Source: JAZKFP01 sp040386355
GTDB lineage: Bacteria; Pseudomonadota; Gammaproteobacteria; Pseudomonadales; UBA6940
NCBI GenBank assembly: GCA_040386355.1
Contig: JAZKFP010000271.1
Span: 1 to 9,025 of the forward strand
Reading direction: 5' to 3'
Length of the DNA stretch: 9,025 nucleotides
Below, in pieces: positions 1 through 5,892 of the stretch. Both the position numbers and the translations under genes were made by a program. Each line of letters begins with the position of its first letter. Positions within the stretch are counted from its first letter, which is position 1. The notes under the pieces were generated by a model. It was not told where the DNA came from, did no database searches, and saw only the letters and a list, made by a program, of their open reading frames with translations.

Positions 1-2
1 AT

Positions 3-78
3 GCCCTGATGGCACAGTGGATAGCGCGGCCCCCTCCTAAGGGGCAGGTCGTAGGTTCGATTCCTACTCAGGGCACCA
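3..78 (+). tRNA. tRNA-Arg (anticodon CCT)
   Basis: A complete cloverleaf can be folded by eye. The acceptor stem is GCCCTGA (3-9) pairing with TCAGGGC (68-74), with discriminator A75 and an encoded CCA at 76-78. The anticodon stem is GCCCC (29-33) with GGGGC (41-45), closing a seven-base loop CTCCTAA whose central CCT (36-38) reads the arginine codon AGG. The T arm is GTAGG (51-55) / CCTAC (63-67) around TTCGATT. The gene therefore decodes a codon that is rare in many bacteria. tRNA genes of this kind often serve as integration sites, but no integrase and no second copy of the tRNA 3' end were found in the window. Confidence 0.97.
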
Positions 79-244
79 TGAGTAATAAATATAAATCGTT
101 AGTAATCCTCAAGTATTAGACATCTTCTCTAGGGTTAAGCAATCATCAAAATTACCTCATTCAATAATTTATATTACGAACGCAGATGAGAATTCCTGAA
201 ACACATTTTCTAATGTTTAATAAGAAATTGGCAGCGCTTAACTC

Positions 245-337
245 GGGCGAAAGATGTTTCGCCCCTACACAAATTATCACTTTCCTAACAATACGCGAGT
301 TTTTCAAGATTGCTGTAGGGGCGAAATATCTTTTGCC
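245..337. repeat. nested palindromic MITE/REP-like element
   Basis: Two 24-base arms, 246-269 and 314-337, are inverted copies of each other, matching at 22 of 24 positions with a 44-base middle. Each arm is also a hairpin by itself. In the left arm GGGCGAAA (245-252) and TTTCGCCC (257-264) pair perfectly around GATG; the right arm has the same layout (GGCGAAA / TTTTGCC around TATC) with one G-T wobble. The core GTAGGGGCGAA resembles a widespread class of small intergenic palindromic repeats. That identification comes from memory of the motif and was not searched. No transposase is present, so any movement would need an enzyme supplied in trans. Confidence 0.75.
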
Positions 338-364
338 TGCATGTACTTTCCCATAAAACATCAT

Positions 365-565
365 TCATGCAGCATGGAAAACCAACTTGCGTTCGCTATA
401 TACCTGTAGCGTATGACCTTTTGCTTTTAAAAAAGAGTAGGTGTTTATCATGCTCTTTTTTCCCACTTGCTGTATTGCTTGCGCGAGCGCGTCACAGCGC
501 TCTTGCTGCGTAAAGCTTTGGCTAGGCAGCGTCAAAGCGCCGTGCGATCGAAAAAAAATCTTCAT
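365..565 (-). CDS. doubtful 66-residue ORF inside the repeat patch
   Basis: I do not recognise this ORF. It starts with ATG at 565 and ends in TGA at 367-365, and the very next codon in the same frame is ATG (364-362), opening a second frame down to 161. The peptide is basic and mixed in composition, with a helix-like middle (QERCDALAQAIQQVGKK) and no signal peptide, membrane segment or named motif. The Shine-Dalgarno region is poor: an AGCGG word about seven bases upstream. It lies almost wholly within the GC-richer, inverted-repeat-bounded patch, so it may be a relic carried by that element or chance coding. The alternative is one longer gene broken by the TGA, but the downstream half runs through the palindromic repeat, which argues against that. 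Confidence 0.22.
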   Translation of the reverse strand: MKIFFRSHGALTLPSQSFTQQERCDALAQAIQQVGKKSMINTYSFLKAKGHTLQVYSERKLVFHAA

Positions 566-611
566 GCTTTACCGCTACGCTTGACCTAATTTTCATTCGC
601 TACGGGTATAT
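398..611. repeat. GC-richer patch bounded by an 18-bp imperfect inverted repeat
   Basis: Positions 398-415 and 594-611 are inverted copies matching at 16 of 18 bases (core TATACC-GTAGCG). Between them, about 470-555 is visibly richer in G and C than its surroundings and contains a perfect GAGCGC (485-490) / GCGCTC (497-502) hairpin with a six-base loop. A further GTAGCG-type word (GCTACG on the plus strand) occurs near 574. The pattern of terminal inverted repeats plus a compositional shift suggests a small inserted element of about 214 bp. There is no target-site duplication I can point to, so this is inference. Confidence 0.4.
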
Positions 612-710
612 GTTCGTTCCTAACTATTTCAACATCTTGCACATTTAATCATTAAAAATTTCTAATATTAAATGTGGAATCATATTGAAATTACATATCA
701 ACTTTTAAAT

Positions 711-764
711 CAGATATTTACGGATATAATTGTGTATTAAATCGGATATTACTGGGTATTAATT
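711..764 (+). promoter_or_regulatory. probable promoter and operator of the Fic gene (tandem 22-bp repeat)
   Basis: Two adjacent 22-bp direct repeats, 721-742 and 743-764, match at 18 of 22 positions and end one base before the ATG at 766. Each starts CGGATAT. A third, shorter relative, CAGATATT, starts at 711. The three words begin 10 and 22 bases apart, about one and two helical turns, so they lie on one face of the DNA. The first repeat contains a perfect TATAAT (725-730) without a good -35 box. Repeats overlapping a -10 box and abutting a gene with a C-terminal winged helix suggest autoregulation; this is inference. No strong Shine-Dalgarno precedes the ATG. Confidence 0.45.
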
Positions 765-765
765 C

Positions 766-1854
766 ATGGACGAACCAAAAATTATTATCAATCAATATTT
801 TCTTAAATTAATTTCGGAAATCGATGAGTTTAAAGGCGCTTGGACAGCTTCGAATAATTTATCATCTGAATATTTACACGGACTGCGTAAAACTGCGGCT
901 CTTGAAAGTGTTGGATCGAGCTGTCGTATTGCGGGTGCCAGGCTTAATGATCTGGAGATAGAAAATATTCTATTAAAACTTACCTCCAAATCGACAAAAA
1001 GTTTGGATGAGCAGGTTGTTGCGGGTTATGCAGAATTAATTGATATTGTTCTTCAGACGTACGAAGATTTTTCTCTCACTGAAAATCATATTAAACAGCT
1101 TCATTACACTTTATTGCGTCGCACCGATACAGACGAACATCATCGAGGAGAATATAAAAAACTTTCCAATCATATTGTGGCTTTTAATGAAAAGGGTAAA
1201 GAAATAGGGATAGTATTAGAAACAGCTATGCCTTTTGATACAGCGCGTGTGATGCACGATTTACTACATTGGACTGTAAAAAGCTTCACTGAGCAAAAAA
1301 TGCATCCGGTATTAATCATTGCAGTTTTCATTATTGAATTTCTTGCGATACATCCTTTTCAAAAGGGAAATGGTAGATTGTCACGAATTCTTACGATGAT
1401 TTTATTATTGCGTACCGGTTACGCCTATGTTCCATTTTCTTCCCTGGAGAAAGTAATAGAAGAGAACAAAGATCTGTACCATAGATCACTGCGTCGAACT
1501 CAAATCACCTTAAAATCAAAACATCCTGATTGGGAGCCTTGGCTTACCTTTTTACTAAATGCTTTGAAAAAACAACAATCAAATCTTGCAGCAAATATGA
1601 TGTTAAAAAAGTTAGGTGTTGAAAATAAATCAAAAGAAAAATTATTAAATGACGCAGCATTACCCACATTGTCGGTCTGTATCTTAAAACTTCTACAACA
1701 TCATGAACGACTTACGATATCTGAAATCGTCAAGACAACAGCTGCAAATCAAAATACTTTGAAAGTAAGATTAAAAGAGCTGGTAAACAGTGGGCGTATT
1801 CAACGATACGGCAAAGCTCGCGCTACTTGGTATGCGCTCGAGAATGAGGAGTAG
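766..1854 (+). CDS. Fic-domain AMP-transferase with C-terminal winged helix (SoFic-like, class II layout)
   Basis: This 362-residue protein should transfer AMP from ATP to hydroxyl side chains of a protein target (Fic AMPylation). The complete Fic motif HPFQKGNGRLSR lies at residues 196-207, with catalytic His196, the phosphate-binding GNGR and Arg207. A flap segment HRGEYKKLSNHIV (126-138) precedes it. The N-terminal helix region (about 30-70) carries the spot where class II Fic proteins keep the inhibitory motif [S/T]xxxE[G/N]. Here it reads S52-C-R-I-A56-G57, so the inhibitory glutamate is alanine. Residues about 300-358 form a winged helix-turn-helix. Length and order match SoFic-type proteins (about 370 residues). 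The ATG at 766 is chosen because it gives the full Fic N-terminus. The upstream repeats suggest self-regulation. The target is unknown. The ORF is intact and no antitoxin gene lies next to it. Confidence 0.93.
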   Translation: MDEPKIIINQYFLKLISEIDEFKGAWTASNNLSSEYLHGLRKTAALESVGSSCRIAGARLNDLEIENILLKLTSKSTKSLDEQVVAGYAELIDIVLQTYEDFSLTENHIKQLHYTLLRRTDTDEHHRGEYKKLSNHIVAFNEKGKEIGIVLETAMPFDTARVMHDLLHWTVKSFTEQKMHPVLIIAVFIIEFLAIHPFQKGNGRLSRILTMILLLRTGYAYVPFSSLEKVIEENKDLYHRSLRRTQITLKSKHPDWEPWLTFLLNALKKQQSNLAANMMLKKLGVENKSKEKLLNDAALPTLSVCILKLLQHHERLTISEIVKTTAANQNTLKVRLKELVNSGRIQRYGKARATWYALENEE

Positions 1855-1924
1855 GATTTTTCACATAGTTTAGAAAAAGTCTCGACACGATTCATATTTC
1901 TTAAAATTTTTAACTTTCCATTTC

Positions 1925-1938
1925 GATATTTTAATATC
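1925..1938. repeat. 14-bp palindrome GATATTTTAATATC behind the Fic gene
   Basis: GATATT (1925-1930) and AATATC (1933-1938) are perfect inverted halves around TT. The same GATATT word appears in the repeats in front of the Fic gene (713-718 and 745-750). It could be another binding site for the same regulator, but in DNA this AT-rich the word is common and the match may be chance. It is too weak to act as a terminator. Confidence 0.2.
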
Positions 1939-1993
1939 TATTTGCCGGTATTTTTAAAATTGCATATGTAGCAAGATTATGATTTACACGAAG

Positions 1994-2069
1994 AATAAAG
2001 TGTTTTATTGTACGCCTGTAGTTTTTATAATCCTATTTTAATCCAAATAATACCTAACTATAAAAACTA
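1994..2069 (+). promoter_or_regulatory. candidate promoter and inverted repeats ahead of the lipoprotein pair
   Basis: A perfect -10 word TATAAT lies at 2026-2031. The -35 position (about 2003-2008, TTTTAT) is weak, which would suit an activator-dependent promoter. The -10 box is overlapped by one arm of a perfect 11-bp inverted repeat, TAGTTTTTATA (2019-2029) and TATAAAAACTA (2059-2069). A second perfect small palindrome, AATAAA (1994-1999) / TTTATT (2004-2009), covers the -35 region. Transcription from here would leave a leader of about 50 bases before the ATG at 2091. This is read by eye in AT-rich DNA and is tentative. Confidence 0.35.
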
Positions 2070-2074
2070 GAACG

Positions 2075-2265
2075 AATAAAAAGGATGTCTATGAAAAAAC
2101 TCTTTTTATCTCAAACTCTTTCCATCGTTATTTTCTTACCTCTCACTGGCTGCGATCAGATTAGACGTGCTGGCGGATGTTTTATTGCGCCAAATTCTAA
2201 CTGTACAAAGTAATTAAGATTAAATCGAAGATTACCATTTTAATAAAAAGGATATTTATGAAAAA
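2075..2265 (+). repeat. duplicated leader and start region of the lipoprotein pair
   Basis: Positions 2075-2098 and 2242-2265 match at 22 of 24 bases, covering the A-rich run, the AAGGAT ribosome site, the spacer, the ATG and the two lysine codons. The duplication that made the pair therefore included the translation start. Both proteins should be translated with similar efficiency from one transcript. Confidence 0.7.
2091..2213 (+). CDS. very small lipoprotein, first of a tandem paralogous pair
   Basis: A 40-residue protein with a lipoprotein signal: MKK basic start, hydrophobic stretch (LSIVIFLPL), then lipobox L18-T-G-C21. After signal peptidase II cleavage only 20 residues remain, CDQIRRAGGCFIAPNSNCTK, lipidated on Cys21 and with two further cysteines (30 and 38). 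It was found by translating the gap, because it is too short for most gene callers. AAGGA (2081-2085) lies five bases before the ATG. An in-frame ATG at 2085 is rejected because it overlaps that ribosome site. The second gene 44 nt downstream encodes a clear paralogue. Asp at +2 and Gln at +3 after the lipidated Cys is a strong inner-membrane retention signal by E. coli Lol rules. Size and tandem layout recall entericidins, but the cysteine motif is not theirs. Function unknown. Confidence 0.82.
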   Translation: MKKLFLSQTLSIVIFLPLTGCDQIRRAGGCFIAPNSNCTK

Positions 2266-2374
2266 GATATTTGTTAAATCTATGATTTTGATAGTCATGA
2301 TTTTTTCAGTTACTGGATGTGAGCAAATTGGTGAAGCTGGGGGTTGTTTTATATTTCCAAATAAAAATTGTTAA
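2258..2374 (+). CDS. very small lipoprotein, second of a tandem paralogous pair
   Basis: A 38-residue protein: MKK start, hydrophobic core (ILIVMIFSV), lipobox V18-T-G-C21, then an 18-residue mature peptide, CEQIGEAGGCFIFPNKNC. It aligns without gaps to the preceding gene product; shared mature positions are C-[DE]-Q-I-x2-A-G-G-C-F-I-x-P-N-x-N-C, while the signal peptides differ. That pattern, conserved after the lipobox and diverged before it, argues that both are translated and under selection. AAGGA (2248-2252) sits five bases before ATG, the same spacing as in the first gene. Glu rather than Asp at +2 would predict outer-membrane sorting by E. coli rules. The gene ends 14 bases before a strong terminator, so the pair forms a two-gene unit. 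I do not recognise a known family. Confidence 0.82.
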   Translation: MKKIFVKSMILIVMIFSVTGCEQIGEAGGCFIFPNKNC

Positions 2375-2388
2375 TTTTTTTTATGTTG

Positions 2389-2428
2389 AAAATTGGGTAT
2401 TCACTTTAAGGTGAATACCCAATTTTTT
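2389..2428. terminator. strong bidirectional intrinsic terminator between convergent genes
   Basis: A perfect 16-bp stem, AAAATTGGGTATTCAC (2389-2404) with GTGAATACCCAATTTT (2411-2426), closes a six-base loop (TTTAAG). The right arm and following bases give TTTTTT on the plus strand, and the left arm ends in TTTT on the minus strand, so it can stop transcription from both sides. It lies 14 bases after the second lipoprotein gene and directly abuts the TAA stop (2429-2427) of the minus-strand propeller gene. Confidence 0.93.
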
Positions 2429-5400
2429 AAGCTTTAACTAATTTTATTGTGTTTTGAACGTTTTCTATATTACTTGTTTTTACTTCCTCCAGTTCTTGAA
2501 CTCCAAGTGATAAAATTTGATTAAAATTATTTTTAATATCTTCAAAACTTGTTTCAGTTTGATTATTTAATGCAAAAAACGGATGCAAAATTTGTTTGTG
2601 AGTATTGAAAATTGCATAGGTTGATAATACATCTTGCATTTCCAGTTCTACTAAATTTTGTTGAATAACGGTTAGACTCGAATTCAGTACTTGCAAAGGC
2701 ATTACCACCCCAGGTTGATTTTGGGCTGAAAAATAATCCATTAATCCTGGTATAGCGGCATGGTATTCACTTAACTGAGTACCCATAGGCGCCATAGGTT
2801 TGGTGAAATTGTCCGTGTCATACGTGGTGATTAAAGACTGACTGATACTTTTTAAGAAGGGTGTCATAGTCAATTGTGTATTTTCTGTAGTAGGGTCAGA
2901 CGTTGTTACGCTGTTAGATAATAAAGACGTTATATTTTGCTGTGAAAAATCTAATACAGTTAATCCGTTGATTCGATCTCGAACATACAGTAAGTCATCT
3001 TTAACTTCTAAGCTATCACCACGAATGCCAAGATCACCAAGTTTTTCAAAGCGATCGCCTTGCCATTCTAATACTGCAACTCGATCATGCTTTAGTTGGT
3101 AATCATCCTCATTAGTTGCAACAATATTACCTAAAGAAACAAATAAGTAATTTTTATATTTTGCCGCACTTTCAACAACTACATCGCTGCCATTTATCCA
3201 ATCACTAAAAATTCTATCTAAAGGGCTCGCAACTATTTGATCACTGTAAGTTATAATCTGACCAAAATTGGAGAATTGATAATTATGCTCAGAAACAATT
3301 TCTTTAAAGTCTGAATCTAGTTCAACGACCGTCAAACCTGCGAATGAAGGACATATAATATGATTGTTAAATTCTAAACATTTATAAGCAGTATCAAATT
3401 TGCTAAATAGCACAGGATTAATAAGTGTAAAGTCTTGAATTATGCCATCTTCAGATTTCAAATATATTTTGAAGCCACCGCCACTACTGACATACATTCT
3501 TTTTTGATCTTCAGAAAATGAAATTTTTTCTTTTTGAAAATTAGGGTCTACACCAATCACATGTCTAGCAATAAAGTCTCCCGCTAAAAAAACCTGAACA
3601 AAGGGTGCTACGAAAACTTGCCCAAAAATTCCGCCTAATAAAACAGGAAGTCCAGCAATAGGAGCTAAGGCAGCAAACGTAATACCTGCTGCTAATAAAA
3701 GCGGGCTTACAATATTTGCTTGAACAATTGCAATAAAAACATCCTGTCCATATTTGTCAATTAATGAAGACGGATAACTGTTTAAACCTGGTAAAAAATT
3801 AAACAATTTAGGATCACTCGGATCGTCAATATCAATAACAAAAATACCGTAATCAATCGCAATAAACGCTTTACGACCATCCATCTCTCGAATCACTACA
3901 TCCTGCACTTTATAAGGCAGGTCATAATCGCCAATTTTAAATTGCGCAAATGATTCTCTTGTAAAAGTTGTTAAATCATTGACTGCGGATACCGATCCGA
4001 ATCCAAGATGGTTATCGCTGGCGATTATTAATGCTTCACCATCGGTTGCTACCATTTTTATATTTTCTGGAAAATCTAACACGGTAGTATTAGGAGTAGG
4101 AGTTGTTTGTGTTGCAATCGCTGCTGCAATATCAAGTTGCGTTAAGGAGGTATCACCGACTGCAATGGCTTGAGTATTGTTATTGTATAACGCAACATCA
4201 TTCATGCTGTGTTCAGTAATAAATTGCGCGCTCGGTTTGATAATAGGTTCACCGGCATTACCTGCATTTAAAAGAATGTCTGATTTTTTGAAAATCTTAA
4301 AACCCTGATCTCTATCTATAAAGATCACAGAATTATCTTGAACTAAGACATGGTCAACGTGGAAGTATTCAAATGTCGTTTCAGACAATTCTTTTGGATA
4401 ATTAATATCCGATGCATCATATATCCTAAAGCCTACATCTCCATTTGCTGTGATTAAAGTTTTACCCACTTTAATTCCTTCAAGTGTGCTGTAGCCTAAA
4501 ATGGAATCAGTTGACACTTTTACATCGGCGGGATCAGCAACATCGGCAATCCATGCAAAAGTACCTTGAGTCATTACCATCGCATTATCATGGTAATTCA
4601 TAGTGTTGCAGTTAAGAAAACAGGCGCTTTCTTGATCTAAAAGTCCCATATCGTCAGGGTCTTTCACATCAATAATTCCGATATTATCAATTCCAATGAC
4701 AAACGCACGATCTTTATCAATAAACATTTTATTAATGTTGCTATCGTGATTGGCGACTTCTTTAGGTTTGGTTAGGTCGGTTAGATCCCAAGCAATGAAT
4801 TGACTTCCAGCTGATAATAAAAGATTGCCTTGAAATCCAAGCGTTCTACCGCCCTCAGATAATTCAAGTGCTGGACCTTGCTTCAAATTATCGCGCGAAA
4901 AAATTTGGATGGAAGATGAATACGCCACAGCTACAAGATCTTTATTAATCGCAACCGCATTAATGGAATGATCGTTATCAATGATTTGCAATAAGGTAGG
5001 TAGATTTCCAATAAGACTAATAAAGTGTAATTGATTTTTTTGATCAGCTATCACAACGAGATCTTTTGAAAACGCGTATTCATTAATCGATGCGTCTGCA
5101 AAAGATCCGCGATATTCGGTAATTAAAAGGTCATCTAACGTGTCAGGTACAGAACCTGGTACATAAATAGTAGGTTTAGGTGTAGGTGTCGGAGCAAGTG
5201 TGGGAGCAGGCGTAGGAGTTGGAGCTGGTGTTGGTGCGGGAGTGGCGTCCAATGCCGCTATAGCAAATACATTATTTATAGGATCATTGCGCACTTCTAT
5301 ATCTTGCTCAAACGTTCGAGTTTTTGCGACAGTATCCAAAATACTCACTGCTTCAACAGCTGATTTTGGAATTTGAGAATAGATAATGTCGTTATTCTTT

Positions 5401-5837
5401 GTTATAAAGCTTTTTAAAAAAATAAGCTTCACACCCTCCTCAGCAATGACACATCCGTAATCAATATGTGCGGGACCGCGAATATCAATATTAAGAGTTT
5501 GTGCTGTATTTTCTATCGTAGTTTGATCTCCAAAATTTGAATTCTCACAGACACTATCATTGCCCATGCTGGAATCAACATCTGGATTAAAGTTACAGTT
5601 ATTTGCTTGTGCGCCTTGTCCCATTTCTTTTGGTAAATTTGCTAGACGGCGATTAATTAAACTTAAACGTTCTTGATTCGGCGTTTCGCGTTGAAGTGAC
5701 TTAGCTGTCCCTCGCAAACGAGGATTAGCTGCAGAAGCTGGAGATAAAGCTAAAAAAAATAAAGAAGCATTTCGAACAAAACTTTTGAATGAAAAATTGA
5801 AACGTGTGGGTGTGGAGGTATGTGTTGAAGCGTCCAT
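2427..5837 (-). CDS. large exported LVIVP-type beta-propeller protein with Pro/Thr linker and hydrophobic insertion
   Basis: A 1136-residue protein. The ATG at 5837 is chosen because AGAGAGA lies six bases upstream and it yields a Sec signal peptide (hydrophobic SLFFLALSP, cleavage after Ala36 in PASA-AN). A GTG at 5942 would add 35 residues running through an inverted repeat and lacks a ribosome site. Residues about 37-195 form an unrecognised N-domain with cysteines at 81, 97 and 129. A TPAPTP-type linker follows at about 198-224. From about 230 to 970 come many blade-like repeats with the LVIVP pattern (for example IGIIDVKDPDD 386-396, VGFRIYDASD 468-477, GIFVIDIDDPSDP 664-676). Close cysteine pairs (406/410, 819/829) suit disulfides outside the cytoplasm. 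Residues about 709-755 are an unusual hydrophobic, glycine-rich insertion. The C-terminal 165 residues look helical. Such propellers usually bind proteins or sugars; the partner here is unknown. Confidence 0.88.
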   Translation of the reverse strand: MDASTHTSTPTRFNFSFKSFVRNASLFFLALSPASAANPRLRGTAKSLQRETPNQERLSLINRRLANLPKEMGQGAQANNCNFNPDVDSSMGNDSVCENSNFGDQTTIENTAQTLNIDIRGPAHIDYGCVIAEEGVKLIFLKSFITKNNDIIYSQIPKSAVEAVSILDTVAKTRTFEQDIEVRNDPINNVFAIAALDATPAPTPAPTPTPAPTLAPTPTPKPTIYVPGSVPDTLDDLLITEYRGSFADASINEYAFSKDLVVIADQKNQLHFISLIGNLPTLLQIIDNDHSINAVAINKDLVAVAYSSSIQIFSRDNLKQGPALELSEGGRTLGFQGNLLLSAGSQFIAWDLTDLTKPKEVANHDSNINKMFIDKDRAFVIGIDNIGIIDVKDPDDMGLLDQESACFLNCNTMNYHDNAMVMTQGTFAWIADVADPADVKVSTDSILGYSTLEGIKVGKTLITANGDVGFRIYDASDINYPKELSETTFEYFHVDHVLVQDNSVIFIDRDQGFKIFKKSDILLNAGNAGEPIIKPSAQFITEHSMNDVALYNNNTQAIAVGDTSLTQLDIAAAIATQTTPTPNTTVLDFPENIKMVATDGEALIIASDNHLGFGSVSAVNDLTTFTRESFAQFKIGDYDLPYKVQDVVIREMDGRKAFIAIDYGIFVIDIDDPSDPKLFNFLPGLNSYPSSLIDKYGQDVFIAIVQANIVSPLLLAAGITFAALAPIAGLPVLLGGIFGQVFVAPFVQVFLAGDFIARHVIGVDPNFQKEKISFSEDQKRMYVSSGGGFKIYLKSEDGIIQDFTLINPVLFSKFDTAYKCLEFNNHIICPSFAGLTVVELDSDFKEIVSEHNYQFSNFGQIITYSDQIVASPLDRIFSDWINGSDVVVESAAKYKNYLFVSLGNIVATNEDDYQLKHDRVAVLEWQGDRFEKLGDLGIRGDSLEVKDDLLYVRDRINGLTVLDFSQQNITSLLSNSVTTSDPTTENTQLTMTPFLKSISQSLITTYDTDNFTKPMAPMGTQLSEYHAAIPGLMDYFSAQNQPGVVMPLQVLNSSLTVIQQNLVELEMQDVLSTYAIFNTHKQILHPFFALNNQTETSFEDIKNNFNQILSLGVQELEEVKTSNIENVQNTIKLVKA

Positions 5838-5892
5838 GACAGATCTCTCTTTATGAGGGAGGATTAAGAGAGTCTGAGTATAATTTTTATTG

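Larger units (their letters stand above)
79..710. other. gene-poor, repeat-bearing spacer between tRNA-Arg and the Fic gene
   Basis: About 630 bases carry no convincing protein-coding gene. They hold two separate inverted-repeat structures (245-337 and 398-611) and otherwise AT-rich sequence. A short open frame on the minus strand at 161-364 runs straight through the first palindromic repeat, and its peptide is best explained as translated repeat. No clear terminator for the tRNA and no integrase were seen. The stretch looks like an accumulation site for small non-coding mobile or palindromic repeats downstream of a tRNA. Confidence 0.6.

Noticed and set aside
161..364. 67-codon open frame on the minus strand
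   Set aside because: It runs through both arms of the palindromic repeat; the peptide is translated repeat with no ribosome site or recognisable feature.
792..989. 65-codon minus-strand open frame
   Set aside because: It is antisense to the well-supported Fic gene and shows no motif.
2085..2090. alternative upstream in-frame ATG for the first lipoprotein
   Set aside because: It overlaps the AAGGA ribosome site; the ATG at 2091 has ideal spacing, matching the paralogue.
3979..4173. 64-codon plus-strand open frame
   Set aside because: It is antisense to the propeller coding sequence; its hydrophobic look comes from the complementary strand.
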